Source: Guillardia theta CCMP2712
Taxonomy: Eukaryota > Cryptophyceae > Pyrenomonadales > Geminigeraceae
Length of the DNA stretch: 64,000 nt
Assembly: GCF_000315625.1 (NCBI RefSeq)
Contig: NW_005434661.1
Coordinates: forward strand, 696,314-760,313
Direction: 5' to 3'
The translations under genes and the position numbers were made by a program. Below, one piece after another: positions 10,600 through 22,546 of this stretch; the first letter of the stretch is position 1; each line of letters opens with the position of its first letter. The notes under the pieces are model-generated. The model saw only the letters and a program-made list of their open reading frames with translations. It did no database searches and had not been told where the DNA came from.

Positions 10600-12482
10600 T
10601 TATTCGATCTTGAACTCTTTCGCAAACTCCGTCACCACCTCAGTCTCTAAGATGTGACTGCGGTCGTTCTTGACGGGCGGGAGGCAGTAATATCGCAACC
10701 TGCCGCTGCTCTACTTGTTAGACGAGGTCACCCATCCACGTGGTCCTTGCCTGGTCCAGTCCTTGAGCACTTGACGCGCGGCCGTCTCAACATCAGTCTC
10801 TCCTCCCCTGAACAGCTTCCCTCGTTTCTGCCAACGTGTCAAGTGGTCGCGTGAAGAGCCGTGCATACTCTTGCGAGCGCCTGAAGGAATTCCTGGTAGT
10901 TGCTGAGAAATGTCAGGGAGCGGATGAGCAGTCAATGGGCGTACCTGAACTTGTCTATCCCGTACTTCTGCATCAAGACTTCATGTCCGCACCTTGGCAA
11001 GGTCTCAGGTGAAAGCGGAGAGAACCTGAGAGCTACTTGTCGATGATATCTTGCATGGGAGCAAGGAGGTCCTTTATCTTCGCTCAATGTCAGTGCTAAT
11101 CTCTCGTAACCCGGAGCTAGCCGACCTTGTCGATGGGGATGCAGTTTCTCAGGACCAGCTGAGCTTCCGAGAGGCCTGCCTCTATGACAACCCCCGGGCA
11201 ATCGATCAGGGTTATTCCTCGCTCTAAGTGCAAGCTCTTCGAGCGTGTGAGGCCCCACCAGTCGAGGAGTCAAGAGGAACCTGGAGGGTCTTGGTGACCC
11301 CCGCTCTGTCTCCCGTCTGAGCCGCTCGAGTGCGCAGGAGGCTGTTGATGATAGAACTCTTACCCACGTTCGGCATCCCCAGAACTCCCACGTTGACCCT
11401 CGCCTAAGGATACCAAGTGAATCCCCACGGTCCGTCTGGAAAGCGTTCAAACCTTCCCGCCAAAACTTGAATCTTGTCTGGTCAAGGCCTTGATCATATT
11501 CACGAGCTCTTCTGCTCCGACGCAGTTCCCAGTCATCAACTGCCCGTGCGTTGCGTTGCTGACTTGGATTCTAGAATGGACGTAGGAGTCTCCTCTCCGA
11601 ACTTGAGTGGCGGCCTTGAAAGCTGCGACGTGATTTTCTTCTTTGAGGTAATTCATCCAGTCGTCAAGTACGTTCTGTTTGCTTCAATTAGAGGCACAAA
11701 CTGATAATGAAAGAAGCTGTACCTTGGGCACTAGGTCGATTTTGTTCAGAACGAGTATGATCTTCAGCTCAGGGCGTTTCTTGTGGATGAAATCTTCAAT
11801 CTGCATCAACCAACGGCAGTGAGAAGCTGTAGAAGAAGCTAGTCAACACCTGCTTTGTACGGCATCCGTTAGGATCTCTGGCGTCAAGCACCTCCAGGAT
11901 CAGATCTGCTTCATTCAGGATGCGATTCAGCGCCCCCGTGTACATCCTGCGAGAGCCATCACGGAAGCCTCCTGTCTCTGCCTCTGTCTCGGTCTGATGC
12001 ACGTATGACTCGTAGTCCACCTCTTGTCGCTGCATTCCATTCGCTTCCTTGCCCGATTCCAACCCTTCCTCGGCGATCAACCCTTCCCCCACATCTCCTT
12101 CCTCCCTGTCTGCACTCCTTCCAAAGCCCTGGAAGGAACCGGAGAATTCAAATCCCGACCGATGCTTCTGTCTCAGCACATTCACATCCACTTTCTGCGA
12201 TGCCTTGTTGGGCCCTTTCTTCTCCTCCTGCTTCTTCTTCATCAGGATGCGTTTACGCTTCTCAGCTTCTGCCTCGAGCTTGCGCTGATAATGCTTCCCT
12301 TTCTTGGTACCGCCTCCTCGCAGTACAGCAACGTTGAGGAAGACCGCAGCTCTGCCGCAATGGCGGAGGGAAACCTCTTCTACTGTAGCCTGACAGACGC
12401 AGAGCACAAGAGCGGCAACGAGGCTCAAGGACCAGCTCACACCCCGACAGCGGGACACCCGCTGGTGGCCGGGAAGACCCAA
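10600..12482 (-). CDS. GNL3: Nucleostemin-type circularly permuted GTPase (GNL3/NUG1) with N-terminal hydrophobic leader
   Basis: GNL3/Nug1 proteins bind GTP and help 60S pre-ribosome assembly in the nucleolus. The order of motifs is permuted as the family requires: [17 protein letters not shown], then G4 ([11 protein letters not shown], about 11720-11755), then G1 ([13 protein letters not shown], about 11350-11390), G2 region GVTKTLQ, and G3 IDCPGVV. Next come [24 protein letters not shown] and a [12 protein letters not shown] segment, matching the GNL3 C-terminal region. The stop is TAA at 10600-10602. About six introns are seen, one apparently only 33 nt. Unusually, a hydrophobic stretch ([17 protein letters not shown]) and a second non-basic segment precede the Lys-rich region; the next in-frame Met is about 80 residues in. 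This resembles a bipartite plastid or periplastid leader. Confidence 0.85.
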
Positions 12483-12729
12483 CGTGATGACGAGGCGACG
12501 AGGCTTGAAACAGACGATGCTCGACCTGGACAGGATGTGAGGTTCTTAGCAAACGAGTCAACTCAGCTATCACACACGGTACTCTGCTTGAGAGCTTTAC
12601 ACGTGCCCCGACCATCTCTCCCTCCTTCCCTCCCCCCCCCCCTTTCGTTGACTCATTTCAACTCCCTCGCACTCTGACCCTCTACCTCTCTCTCCCTCCC
12701 ACACATGATCTTTCTCCTTCTCTGTCCTT

Positions 12730-12835
12730 CTTGCTAACCACCTTAGCTCTCCTACTCTCTCTCCCTCTCTTGCTAACTACCTTAGCTCTCCTACTCTCTC
12801 TCCCTCTCTCGCTAACTACCTTAGCCCTCCCTGCA
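12730..12835. repeat. 39-bp tandem repeat, about 2.7 copies, between divergent genes
   Basis: Unit starts are at 12730, 12769 and 12808. The unit carries GCTAACNACCTTAGC followed by a CT-rich half. It lies between the GNL3 start (12482, -) and the kelch-type gene start (12971, +), so in their shared upstream region. Since 39 is a multiple of 3, a minus-strand ORF reads through it as a basic 13-residue repeat; I regard that ORF as chance. Confidence 0.75.
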
Positions 12836-12970
12836 TTTCTATCGTGAGCAGCCGCAACGAAAAAAACTTTCCTGTAAAACCTCTGATCAAGCACAGTTGC
12901 AAGTTGCTGTCGTTGAGATCGTAGCGCGGGAGAGCTGTCATGGAGGAGCAGGGAGAGTGAGACGACGGGC

Positions 12971-15900
12971 ATGTCGGGCAAGGCTGGAGGAAGAGCGGGG
13001 GAGGACGTCGCAACCTTCGGGGCAGTCGAGAGGCTCGAGGCTGTCGACAGGATGCAGCAGCTGAAGAGGCTCCATCAACCCCGGGAGAGCGACAAGCCTG
13101 ATGGCAGACATGCGCGGTTCTTGGAGGAGAAGGAGCCTCTGTCTTGCTCTGCCCCAGAGAGCCCAGACGTCGAGGACATGCACCTGGCGCTCATACAAGC
13201 TTACAACAACCAGCTCGTCTTGAAGGCAGACCTCTTGCCAGCTGAGCTGTTGTGAGAGTTTGCGCAGGTGGTATGGAAGGTGAGGTACGACCTCCGTCCT
13301 GTCGTCCGGTTCGCGTGGTGGGACAGCAGCGATGGGAAGCACGGAGGGTACAAGATAAGAGTGGAGGTGTCTGAGAGTGAGGTGAACAGACTGAGGCATC
13401 GGAGAACCTTGTTGAGTTTGCGTTCAGAGAAAGACAATCAACGAATACGACTTGTTCCCCGCTGAGAGAAGCTCCATAACGCTTGTGAGCATTTCTGATG
13501 TTCTCCTTCCGGCAATTCTCATGTTATGAACAGGTCACCGCAACTCATCAGAGCATTGAGCTACCGTACACTACATGCTCCTTTTGCAGTGCCGATAGTT
13601 TCGGGCCAGCAGGTACAGCAACATTCACAAGCTCTGTCTTGTCATATGTGGGTCAGGCTTTATCTTTGTTGCACCGAAGGGCATCTCATTTCCCATCAAT
13701 GCTGTGCTGGTTCTGCCTTCGGTGGAGAAGCAGCTCCAGAGAGCGAGGCAAGAGTCAGAGAAGCGTTTCGTGGAGGTGACTTGCTGCCTGGTTGTACCCG
13801 ATCATTCATGTGAGCTTTGCATGTGAATAGAGAGAATTGGAACGGCAGTACAAGATTCAAGATGATATGAATAAGCTCAGAATCAGACAGAGGCGTTTCG
13901 AAAGTAAACTTGAAGTGTTCCTTACAACGATCATCTTGACCTGTAACTGTTTACCAGGGAGGCAAGACATCGAATACAGGTTTCACAACATCCTTGAGCG
14001 ATCAAGAAAAGAAGCAACCACACAGCCAATCGCACAAGCTCTCTATGAGTCCCAGGACTTTCCTTACATGCATGCTGTTTGGAAGCAGCTGAAGCCGGCC
14101 GGTGTTTATCCTCCTCCCGACAAGCATCCGATAGTCGTCAAGTATTATGCCGAGATGACTTCAGTGCAGGGGGTGGTGAGCGAGAGAAGGCCATGTTTCA
14201 TCTGCCTCTGAGGTATCTTACCAGGAAGTGAACGTGTTGACGTTCGAGGTCTGGAGCAGGAGCTTTGACGTTAGGTACACCATCCACCTTCAGGTGCCAC
14301 CCTTGCTCGCTATCCTCTCAGCGTGACGAGCCTGTCAAGGTTCAAGACGCGATCACAGGGAGAGTGATCAACACGTCTGTGCCAGGGATACTGCTGTACA
14401 CATGGAGCAGGATACACGTACATCCTCTTGGCTCCTCCCTCCTCCCTTCATCCTCCTCGTCAGGTTTTCAACGCTGAGTCTGCCCCGAGTGCAAGGGACG
14501 CACCGTCACTCTGCTACGCCAAGTGAGCTCAACATCATCATCCTTGTTGGATCATGCCATGAGCTGCGAGTTAGGAGGAGGCTGTGGCTGTTCGGAGGGA
14601 AGACAAGGGGCGGGCAGTACAAGACATTCTACGATGACCTGTGGACATACGATTACGACACCGTAAGTTGGTTGATGAGGATTGATCTGACAGATTGATC
14701 GATGTTGAAGAACGAGTGGACTCTGTACACAAAGGCCGAGCAGATAACGAACGCTAAGGGAGAAATCAAGAGGAAGAAGGGCGTTCATGGGAAGCGACCT
14801 CCTGGATCCAGCTCAGCCATACTGCTGTAACCTGCTGCGAGGACGTGTGCTGTCCTGACCGATGGATGGCAGGCACCGCAGAACTGAGAGCGGCGAGTTC
14901 TTGTACCTTGCGGGGGGCAACACGCACAGCAGCAAGAGGAGTGAGAGGAGAGCAGTGTGGGAGGAGCAAGATGTGACAAGTGGGTAGGAGACGTCCGGAA
15001 GCTCGACATTTCGAGGAACTCATCGACGTACCTCAAGTGGAGTGAGCTGATCGCGCACGGGGAGAGCCAAGTGGCGGCCATGGTCTCTACGTTGCAGGAA
15101 GGTCCAAGGAGGAAGGAGGAGGAGGGAGGTTGATGTTGCTGAGGGGATGTGATCATAGGAGATGAGGAGGTGAAAGGGGATCCGCCACTTAAGGGGTTCA
15201 GCCTCAAGACCCTGCACACCAGCCACCAGGTGTACTGCTCCTGCATCGAGGACGGAGAGGTCTACGAGCTGTGCCTGTCGAGCAAGAAATGGAGCAAGAT
15301 CCCAGTGGAGAACGTGCTGCCGTGGAAGACCAGCAAGGTGCTCCTGGCCGACCTCAAGATCAAGGTCCGCTTCATCCTCGTCGACTTCTTCACCAAGTCT
15401 CCGAGCGAGGGGTGAGCCTGCAGTGTCTGAGAGTGACCGTGAGGCTCGAGGATGCGGCAGGTACCCGGCGGTTGAGACGGGGGAGATCTGGAGGATCTAC
15501 TCTAAAGTGAACGCCAACGACGATCGTGAAGACGCCCGCAAGGAGTGGATGCTCTGCCCCAATCAGACCGTCCAGTTCGTGTCGGCTCCTTGCTTCGGAG
15601 ACGTTCCCGGCATGCAGGAGGGAGAGGTCGGGCCTGCAGTGACTGCTGCTACCAGGAGCATGGGAGTCTGTTGTGATTTCGCACGGTCATACCTTCTATG
15701 ACGCTAAAGTGTTCCGGACCATGACGAGGTAGGAGGGAGGCGAGCTGGGAGGCGAGCTGGAGGAGCCTGAGCCTGCTGACCTCAGGTACCTACTGATGGG
15801 GGGGACACGCTCGGGCGGCAAGGAAAGAGCAGCTCCAGACGTTGTCGGGTGAGGAAGAGGCGATGACGTGGCTGCTGGCTAAGTGGCTGATGCAGCCAAG

Positions 15901-16743
15901 ACTGGGTGGTCGGGAGAGATGCGTACCCTCAAGTGGGGCTGCTCGTTCAGAGGCGGAAGGACAAGGGAGTAGGGGGCGGAGCAGGGCTGGTGATCGACGT
16001 GTTCACCGTTGAGGATGCGGGGGGCAAGGAGGAGAAGGTCTGCAGAGTTCGATGGAACGAGACAGGTGAACCAAGGCATGTCTTGTTGAGTTTCACCCCA
16101 CTGAGAGCACCTCAGGGGATGAAGAGAACTTCTCTCCCTCACAGCAAGGAGACTACGACTTGAAGATGTGCATCGACAGTGATCTCTACGCAACGAGGTC
16201 ATCTCAACATCATCTTAGGAGGCAAGAGTTTGACAAGGCGTTGCAGGAATGCGTCGAATGAGTTGTGGTCACTTGATATCATCGAGCCCACAGATCATAA
16301 AGACACCATGTGAGCAGCACTCGGGTTGTGGTTCAACGGTCAGTGTTCTGATAGCTGCTCCCTCCAGGTCAGAGCTGGAATCAATCAGGCTTGCTCAAGG
16401 CTTCACAGATGCCAATGTCCTCAAGACGGTTTGCAACAGATACTTCGGTTCCAGCCGCCTCACATTCTTGGTTTCAGGTTCTGGGGAGAACCTTTCGCAC
16501 AAGTTCTTCATCGTGAACTTGAAATCTCCATGTTGTTGCAATCTTGTATTATTTCTTTCGTTTTCAACTCGTTTGATTGTTGAGTGTGATATGTACCTAG
16601 ACTCTCTCTTCTCCTGTATTATTCAGGGGGCAAGCATGCCGCTGATACCACAGCTCATGATCGAGGAAGTCGAGTGGCAGGGAGCAGTCCGAGGTCTTGC
16701 TCCTCCCGAACCTGCCTCAGGGACGATAAGGCTCAAAGTCTGA
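12971..16743 (+). CDS. Many-exon kelch-repeat protein with coiled coil
   Basis: The gene starts at ATG 12971 (MSGKAGGRAGEDVATF). Exons that join cleanly read NNQLV|VWKVRYDLRPVVRFAWW, SESE|RKTINEYDLFPAERSS, ITL|VTATHQSIELPYTTC, PAG|FIFVAPKGISFPIN, a coiled coil (VEKQLQRARQESEKRF to RELERQYKIQDD), FE|RRQDIEYRFHNILE, LTFEVWSRSFDVRYTI and SVPGILLYTWSR. Then come two blocks with kelch character: RRLWLFGGKT...DDLWTYDYDT|NEW (about 14570-14720) and EFLYLAGGNTHSSK (about 14900). Kelch blades bind partner proteins. The early part has the look of a GOLD-type beta sandwich, but this is weak. Exons beyond 15000 (FSLKTLHTSHQVYC, GLVIDVFTVEDAGG, MPLIPQLMIEEVEW) are coding-like, though their joins and the 3' end are unsettled; the gene could stop at 16261 instead. 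Confidence 0.55.
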
Positions 16744-17291
16744 TTCATCCCTCTCGCAAACTTGTAGACAAGTTGATCTCAAGCAACATCCACGTCTCCT
16801 CCTCCCATTCACGCGCGTCCTCGCTCTCCTCTCCCTTAAACCCTCTGAAGGCCTCTTTGCAGCATCGCAGCGGAAGGTCGAGCGGTAAGATCGGACGAGT
16901 CTGTCAGCGCCCTTAACTAGGGAACGTGCGAGGCTGGGGGAACGAGGACGTGCTGGGGCCCCTGGACGAGGGGAAACCCTTCAGTCGTCTTCTGTGAGGT
17001 CAACTACTTCTTCAGCTGAGGCTGTATGCTTCCATGATGGGTCAGGAGGGAGAGACAGTTGCAACTTCCTTCACCTTTCGCTTCGCTGGCGTCATGGAGT
17101 CTTCTGGTTCTATCAGATATCAACGAAGGAATGACTTTCAAGTGTCAAACTCACTCTCTCCACTGCGCGCTGCTGCTTCCCCCTTCAGCCGGGCTTCTGC
17201 CGCTCTGACCATGGGAATCTTGTCAGCTGGCCAGCCAGCAGAGATCGGAAGAGTGGAGCACCTCAGAGCCAGACGTCTCCTCTCCTCCACG
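16744..17291. other. Interval between the kelch-type gene and TDP2
   Basis: Only short, discordant open frames are present. The region probably holds the 3' flanks of the two converging genes. Confidence 0.35.
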
Positions 17292-17831
17292 TCAGGCTCT
17301 GCTGGTGCAGCCGACTGACCCTTGTCGCTGCCCACGACCTCCTGCCTGCTGCCTGCCGGGCCCTCCCACCTCATCCTTATCCCTACCCGAGACCGTGATC
17401 AGCTGCAGCAAGTCGAGCAGCTGCTTCCTCGTACCGAAGTGATCGCTGGGATGGAGGTCTAGCTCCGCGTCCTTCTCAATCCCCACCAACGACGTGCGCA
17501 CGAGCTGGAGACCCTCCATGCTGCATTCAGGTTCGTCAGAGGATCGCTTCTGCAGCCCAGCATCTCCCCACCTCTTGCGGAAGAAGCAGCGATCGAACCG
17601 GCAGCGGGGCCCTCCTGCTCACCATGATTCCTCCTCCTGCGCCTCGCGTTCCTCCCTCACCGGATGTTTGCAAGCCCAACATGCGGCGCACGTTGACGTT
17701 TCTGATGGCATCCCACGTGGGGACGGGATCATGTCCGAAGGCATCTATGAGCGTCCGAGTGATCCGAGGCCTGAGGAAAGTCAGCGTCGAATCCCGTATA
17801 CAATGGGAGGAGGAGGAGGAGGAGGAGGAGG

Positions 17832-17862
<31 letters not shown>

Positions 17863-19116
17863 AATCAGCAGCAGCAGTGGGATTAGCGGCAGTGGAAGCA
17901 GTACAAGTATTTCTCGTCCGCCTTTGACAGGTTGAGGTCTCCCACGAGGAGGCTAAGGCCTGAGCAACGAGCGAAACGTCATTCAGGAACAGTGCAACGC
18001 TACATCGCACATGGCTCGCTCCCCTTCACCTGCTCCAGGTGATTTACAGCATGCTGCAGCTGCACTTCTCTGACCTGCCAGTTTGGCGACTGGGGGCAAT
18101 CAGATCTTGGGAAAGGATGGGAAGAGAAAGAGAGGATGAAGGGATGGAAAAGTGCGAAGGAAGAGAGGAAGGGAAGGAAGGGGGGGGGTGATCCGTCAGG
18201 AGAGAAGAGGGGGGGGGGAAAGGAGGGAGCAGCTTGTCCACCTGGCTCTCTAGATGAGTAGTCGCTACTCGCACCATTCCGAGGAAGGGCACATGGATGT
18301 CCGCCTGGAGATAGTCTCTTCCCTGATTCTCAGCTCGTCAACTTCGCATGCACCCTGTTCGTCGCTCAACCTGCATGCTGCTGGGATAATCTTGCCTGAA
18401 CGAGCTCAGTCGCCTCGTCCTCCCCTCTGCTTGCCGGAGGTACATCTTGGTGAAGTAACTCCCAGGAATCTCTCGCCCGGCCGGGATTCGAGCCTCCTCA
18501 ACATCAACATATCCGTTCCTGACAAGCCTGGCATGCAGCACTTCGATGGTGCTCGGAGTGACTTCCTGCCCTAAAGTGAGGAGGAGGAGGAAATGATCAT
18601 GGTGCCTTTCCCACCTGAAAGCAGAGGACGTCAGGAAGAGCTCTCCCATCTTTGGTGTTGTCGAAGATTTCCTCCATTGCCAAACCAGCACGCTGGGATA
18701 CAAGTATTGGTAAGGAGCAAAAGGTAATGAGAGCACGGGTAAGAGCTGCTCACCTCCCGAGGCCGCATTCCTTCGCCGAGACCATCCAAGTTCCAACTGA
18801 GAACATCGACATATGGAGCATTAGGGTCGATGAGCCCAGACACGTCGCACTTGTTCGTCTCAGGTTTCTGCGTTGTGGTAGACGACTTCTTCTGCTTCGT
18901 TCTACTCGCCATTGCCAGAGAACTACGTGCTTGAGTTGCCAACGGCTGTAGGGTTCGCAGAGCAGCTGTAAGGATGGTGAATGAGCTGATCAAGAGGAGG
19001 AGGAGGAGGAAGGAGAGGCTCTTGTTGTATCGTGTGATGTTTATCTGCAGAAAATTCAGATCCTGCCAACGAGAGTGGACACAGAGCTTTGGGACAGGAA
19101 AGCTATGATCATGCAT
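17292..19116 (-). CDS. TDP2: Tyrosyl-DNA phosphodiesterase 2 (TDP2-like)
   Basis: TDP2 belongs to the Mg-dependent endonuclease/exonuclease/phosphatase fold and removes 5'-phosphotyrosyl adducts left by topoisomerase II. Read on the minus strand: VDVLSWNLDGLGEGMRPRE (catalytic Asn, about 18760-18815), PDVLCFQ|EVTPSTIEVL (catalytic Glu across an intron), GSYFTKMYLRQ, MVRVATTHLES (about 18240), LLVGDLNLSKADE (catalytic Asp, about 17930), LIDAFGHDPVPTWDAIRN, CRFDRCFFRK, and HPSDHFGT with the catalytic His (about 17440). All four catalytic positions are therefore present. The stop is at 17292-17294. One exon join (before GDLNL) does not phase cleanly in my reading. Before the first plausible internal Met (MASRTKQKK) the frame stays open through a hydrophobic run (SLSFLLLLLLISSFTILTAA) and an Arg/Ser/Ala-rich stretch, which looks like a signal plus transit leader. 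Exon structure upstream of it is unknown. Confidence 0.82.
17806..17861. repeat. (GGA)n-(GCA)n microsatellite inside a TDP2 intron
   Basis: About nine GGA units run directly into about nine GCA units. The tract lies between the GDLNL exon and the LIDAFG exon of the minus-strand TDP2 gene. Confidence 0.75.
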
Positions 19117-20399
19117 GTCGGTCTACATGATAAGAAGCGCACACACAGTCTCGTTGATTGCTTCCTACTCCTCCTCTTCCCGTTCAACCCTCCTCTTCTC
19201 AGCATCGGCTGCCGCGTGTAGGATGCCAACACGCCGCCACAGCAAAGTTCATGGATAAATTCCAAACCTTCAAATGAAATATTTAGCAATGTTTCGATTA
19301 TTCCCTGTAAATTTCAACTTTTCACGTACACTTTCCGAATGGCCGCCTGTTTCAGCGGCCCGGCCCGGGCCCCGGCCCGGCCCCGATACTAGCCACGATG
19401 AAAGGCAACCCGGGCCGTTACGGCGGCTTTTACTACGGTAACGGATCTTAATTTCCGTTTCAGTCGCTAATGTAAAACCACAGTTTTAAGTGTCAAAAGT
19501 GGTCGAACGGTTACTTGCTCACATACCGAAAATAATTTTTGATTTTTTTGCATAAAAATTGATATATCCATATCAAATATTGAAATACCTCTTTCGTTTT
19601 CGGCTCGAATCAAGTCCGAGAACATTTTTCCATCGTGTCCACCCCACCTGTCTTTTCCCAGACGTTTCCTGATGAACTAACGGGTAGTTCATGGAATCTT
19701 AGAACCCCCTACCCCATTATCAAGACTCTGCTCGGATGCGAAGATCCCGTCAAGCTCCGGAATCCGAACGGGGGCAACCTTAAAAGAAAGGGTTCAGGAT
19801 AAGAGATTCTTTAAGTCAGACCCTATGTAAAAATAGGTAAGGTGTATACATGGAGCGGCAGATGAGGTGCACGTTAGATATCAAAGGCAGGGGGGGGTAG
19901 TCGAAGCTCATAGGGCGGAACCAGAGGAGGGTCATCGATCCTGGGCCAGTTTACCGCGGTAGAGAGGGGAAGATGGCAAGCTGAGGAGATGAGAGGAGAG
20001 AGGAGGAGAGAGGAGGAGAGCAGAGGAGGAGAGAGGAGGAGAGAGAGGACGAGCCAAGGTAGAGGAGAGGAGAGAAACGAGAGTGCTTTTAGGCGATTCA
20101 CGGATTTCAGGATGTTGGAGGAAACTTCTTCGTGGACTGACGACGAGTTGACGCCCGATATCGTGACGCTGTCTGGTGTGCAGTGAATGTCCACAAGCTT
20201 GGAACGTCAAGGAATCCTCAAGGTAAGGTAATGGCTGTTGATGGTTCGGGTACTTACTGGAGCCTGGGTGCAGAACCTGGCCAAAGTTCGAGCTGAAGCT
20301 GAAACGTTGTCCTTGGGCCTTAACAGGTGAAGGGACACGACTTGTGTTGATATCACGTGTTGACCGATTCGAGCAGATCTAGAATGATTACAGATCCTC
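19117..20399. other. Intergenic region with GC-palindrome island and GA-rich tract
   Basis: The region holds 5' flank of TDP2, the GGCCCGGG island at 19355-19386, an AT-rich stretch (19440-19620) and a purine tract of GAGGAGA units (about 19985-20060). Short exon-like frames near 20100-20190 could not be joined to a gene. Confidence 0.4.
19355..19386. repeat. GGCCCGGG-rich palindromic island
   Basis: Thirty-two bases made only of G and C in overlapping CCCGGG/GGCCC palindromes. It is flanked by AT-rich DNA and resembles islands at 46331-46500 and 53061-53111. Confidence 0.6.
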
Positions 20400-21840
20400 T
20401 TGCTTCAGTCCCACGCTCGGTCACTCCCACCCTCGTTCCAGACTACGCCAGGTGCGTCTACGCCTCATCCTCGGCGTCGAGTGGAGGAGGGGGACTTGAC
20501 TGAGCCAGCAGGAGCGTCGCGGTGTTCCCTGAAGGCCTCGGCTACCCCTACGTCTCCTACGAGGTCTCCCGTGACCTCGAGGTCCAGCACCTGCGAGCTC
20601 GCTGTGAGAGTCTAGAGCGCGAGCTACAAAACGCCAAGAAGGTTGGAGGAGGAGAAGGACAGGGGACGATCGTTGGGGTCTGACGTCCATGGCAGGAGGC
20701 GTATGAAGCAAAGGTGATGGAGGAAGACAGCAAGAGGAGGGAGATGGATGCCCTGCGCATCATCCGGCCGACCCAGGAGCAGGTGAGGCTGGTGCACGCA
20801 ACTTGCTCCCAGCCTAACAGGGTGGTGCAGTCTGCAGTCCTGCAGGGACTTGCGGACGATCTTGCAATGGAGAACGAGAGGTGATGATGACTTGACTATC
20901 TCTCCACCATCTGAAGGCACGTGAAGGCTGCGAGGAGCCGTCAACGACCACGTGACTGTCGAGCTGCAACACGAGGGCATCGAGATGCGCCTGACTCAGG
21001 ACATTCAAAATCTGGAACAGCAGGTAGGAGGAGGAGGAGAGGAGTAGGAGGTGCTGAGGAGGATGGAGATGAAGAGGATGGAGGGCATGGGTGTGGAGTT
21101 GACTGCATTCCAGATCATGGAGTTGAGGAGAATCAACGGCGATCTCCAGTTCAAGTGAGTAGGTTGCGAGGCTAGGTATGTGAGTTGACTGATGATTACA
21201 GGAATGATGCCCTCGAGCAGAAGGTGCGGGAGAAGGACAACCTTCTCGTTTCGGTGAGATTGGCCTCTTCCTCCTGCTCCTCCCTCCATCACCTCCCCTT
21301 TTGCTCACTGAAGGTTGATGTTAGACCGTGTCGGAGTTGGAGAGGAAGTGCGATCTGCACGCCCGAGCTCTCCAGGAGTCGCAGGACCGCGAGAAGCACG
21401 CGCAAGAGGTTCTAGGAAGAGAAGAAGGATGTTTCATGATCCTGAGGTTCCAACAGGAAGTCCGTGTGCTCCAAGAACGCCTGAGAAGGTCTCCAACTTT
21501 CTTATCTGCTCCTCCTGCTCCTCCTCCTTGCTTCGCGTCCATCCGCTTGGATCTCGTCCTTGCCACGTCTTACTGTACCGTTAGGTACGAGTGGAGTGTC
21601 GCTCAAAACGCAAGTTGGCCGTACGCGGCAACCACAGGTACATCCCTGTTGACAGGAGGTAGAGGTTCTGACAGCACGCAGCTGCCCTGCCGGTCGCCCC
21701 CTTGTCTCCCAGAGCAGCGGGTAATCTTCCTCCTTTCTCCGGTCCTTTGTCGGCTGATGAACTTGCTCTCCTCTCCTCGTCGACTGCCTTGTGTTTCGTC
21801 GGTCAGTTGTCACGACATCTCCTCGCCCCTCGCAAGTTGA
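20400..21840 (+). CDS. Coiled-coil protein, several exons
   Basis: Successive plus-strand exons carry heptad-like sequence: EVSRDLEVQHLRARCESLER (about 20560-20640), EAYEAKVMEEDSKRREMDAL (about 20697-20890), VELQHEGIEMRLTQDIQNLE (about 20950-21020), MEMKRMEGMGVELTAFQIME (about 21065-21155), NDALEQKVREKDNLL (about 21202-21255) and ELERKCDLHARALQESQDRE (about 21330-21420). They are separated by short GT-AG introns. Such proteins are structural or scaffold proteins, often cytoskeletal. I do not recognise the family. The start codon and the end are not fixed, and one exon join near 20930-20950 is not in phase in my reading. Confidence 0.5.
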
Positions 21841-22546
21841 CTCTGTAGCCTCCCGGTGAGTTCTCGTCATGATCTACCTCCGCTCCCCAACTCTCTGTCC
21901 TCCTCCTCCTCCTCCTCCTCCTGTTTTTTTTCGTCGGTGAACGTTATTGCTAGCTTGGCTCAAGCTGAAATCTCCGTTGCTGCTCGCAACGCAGGTGTTG
22001 CTCTTGCCCTCCTGCATTGCTTTACTGACCATCATCGCAGAGCTCGCGGTCTTGCGCTCCAGGAGCATCTCTCCTCCTCCAAGAGCCAGCCTGGTGGATG
22101 CTCCTATCATTGCATTTTCTCCTCCACCCTTCCCGTCTCCTGCTCCCTTCACTCCTGCTCCTGCTGCTGCTCCTCCTCCTCTTTATCCTCCTCGCCTTGA
22201 CTGTTCTTACAGTCTCCCCGGGTTCGCGTGTCTCCCCCAGCTGGCAGCCTCTCCACAGTTGTCATCTAGTTGGCAACTCCACAAGCTCGTCGCAAGAGCC
22301 AAAATTTTGACAGGCCAACAACCGTCGCATCATATAAACATAATCATAACTCATCAAACCGATTCTTGCCTTGCTCCTCCTTCGACTACTCCCGACTATC
22401 CTCCTTCCTCTCCCTCTCCTCCTTCCTCTCCCTCCCTCCCTTCCTTCTCCTCCTCTCCTCCCTCACGTGTCTTGTCCATATCCGAGTCTCCTCGCAGCAG
22501 TCATTCGACTTCATGTCTCCCAGCTCCTCGTTCTTCCCCACCTACC

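Noticed and set aside
12682-12981. 99-residue minus ORF with a 13-residue basic repeat
   Set aside because: It is produced by the 39-bp tandem repeat and has no flanking coding support.
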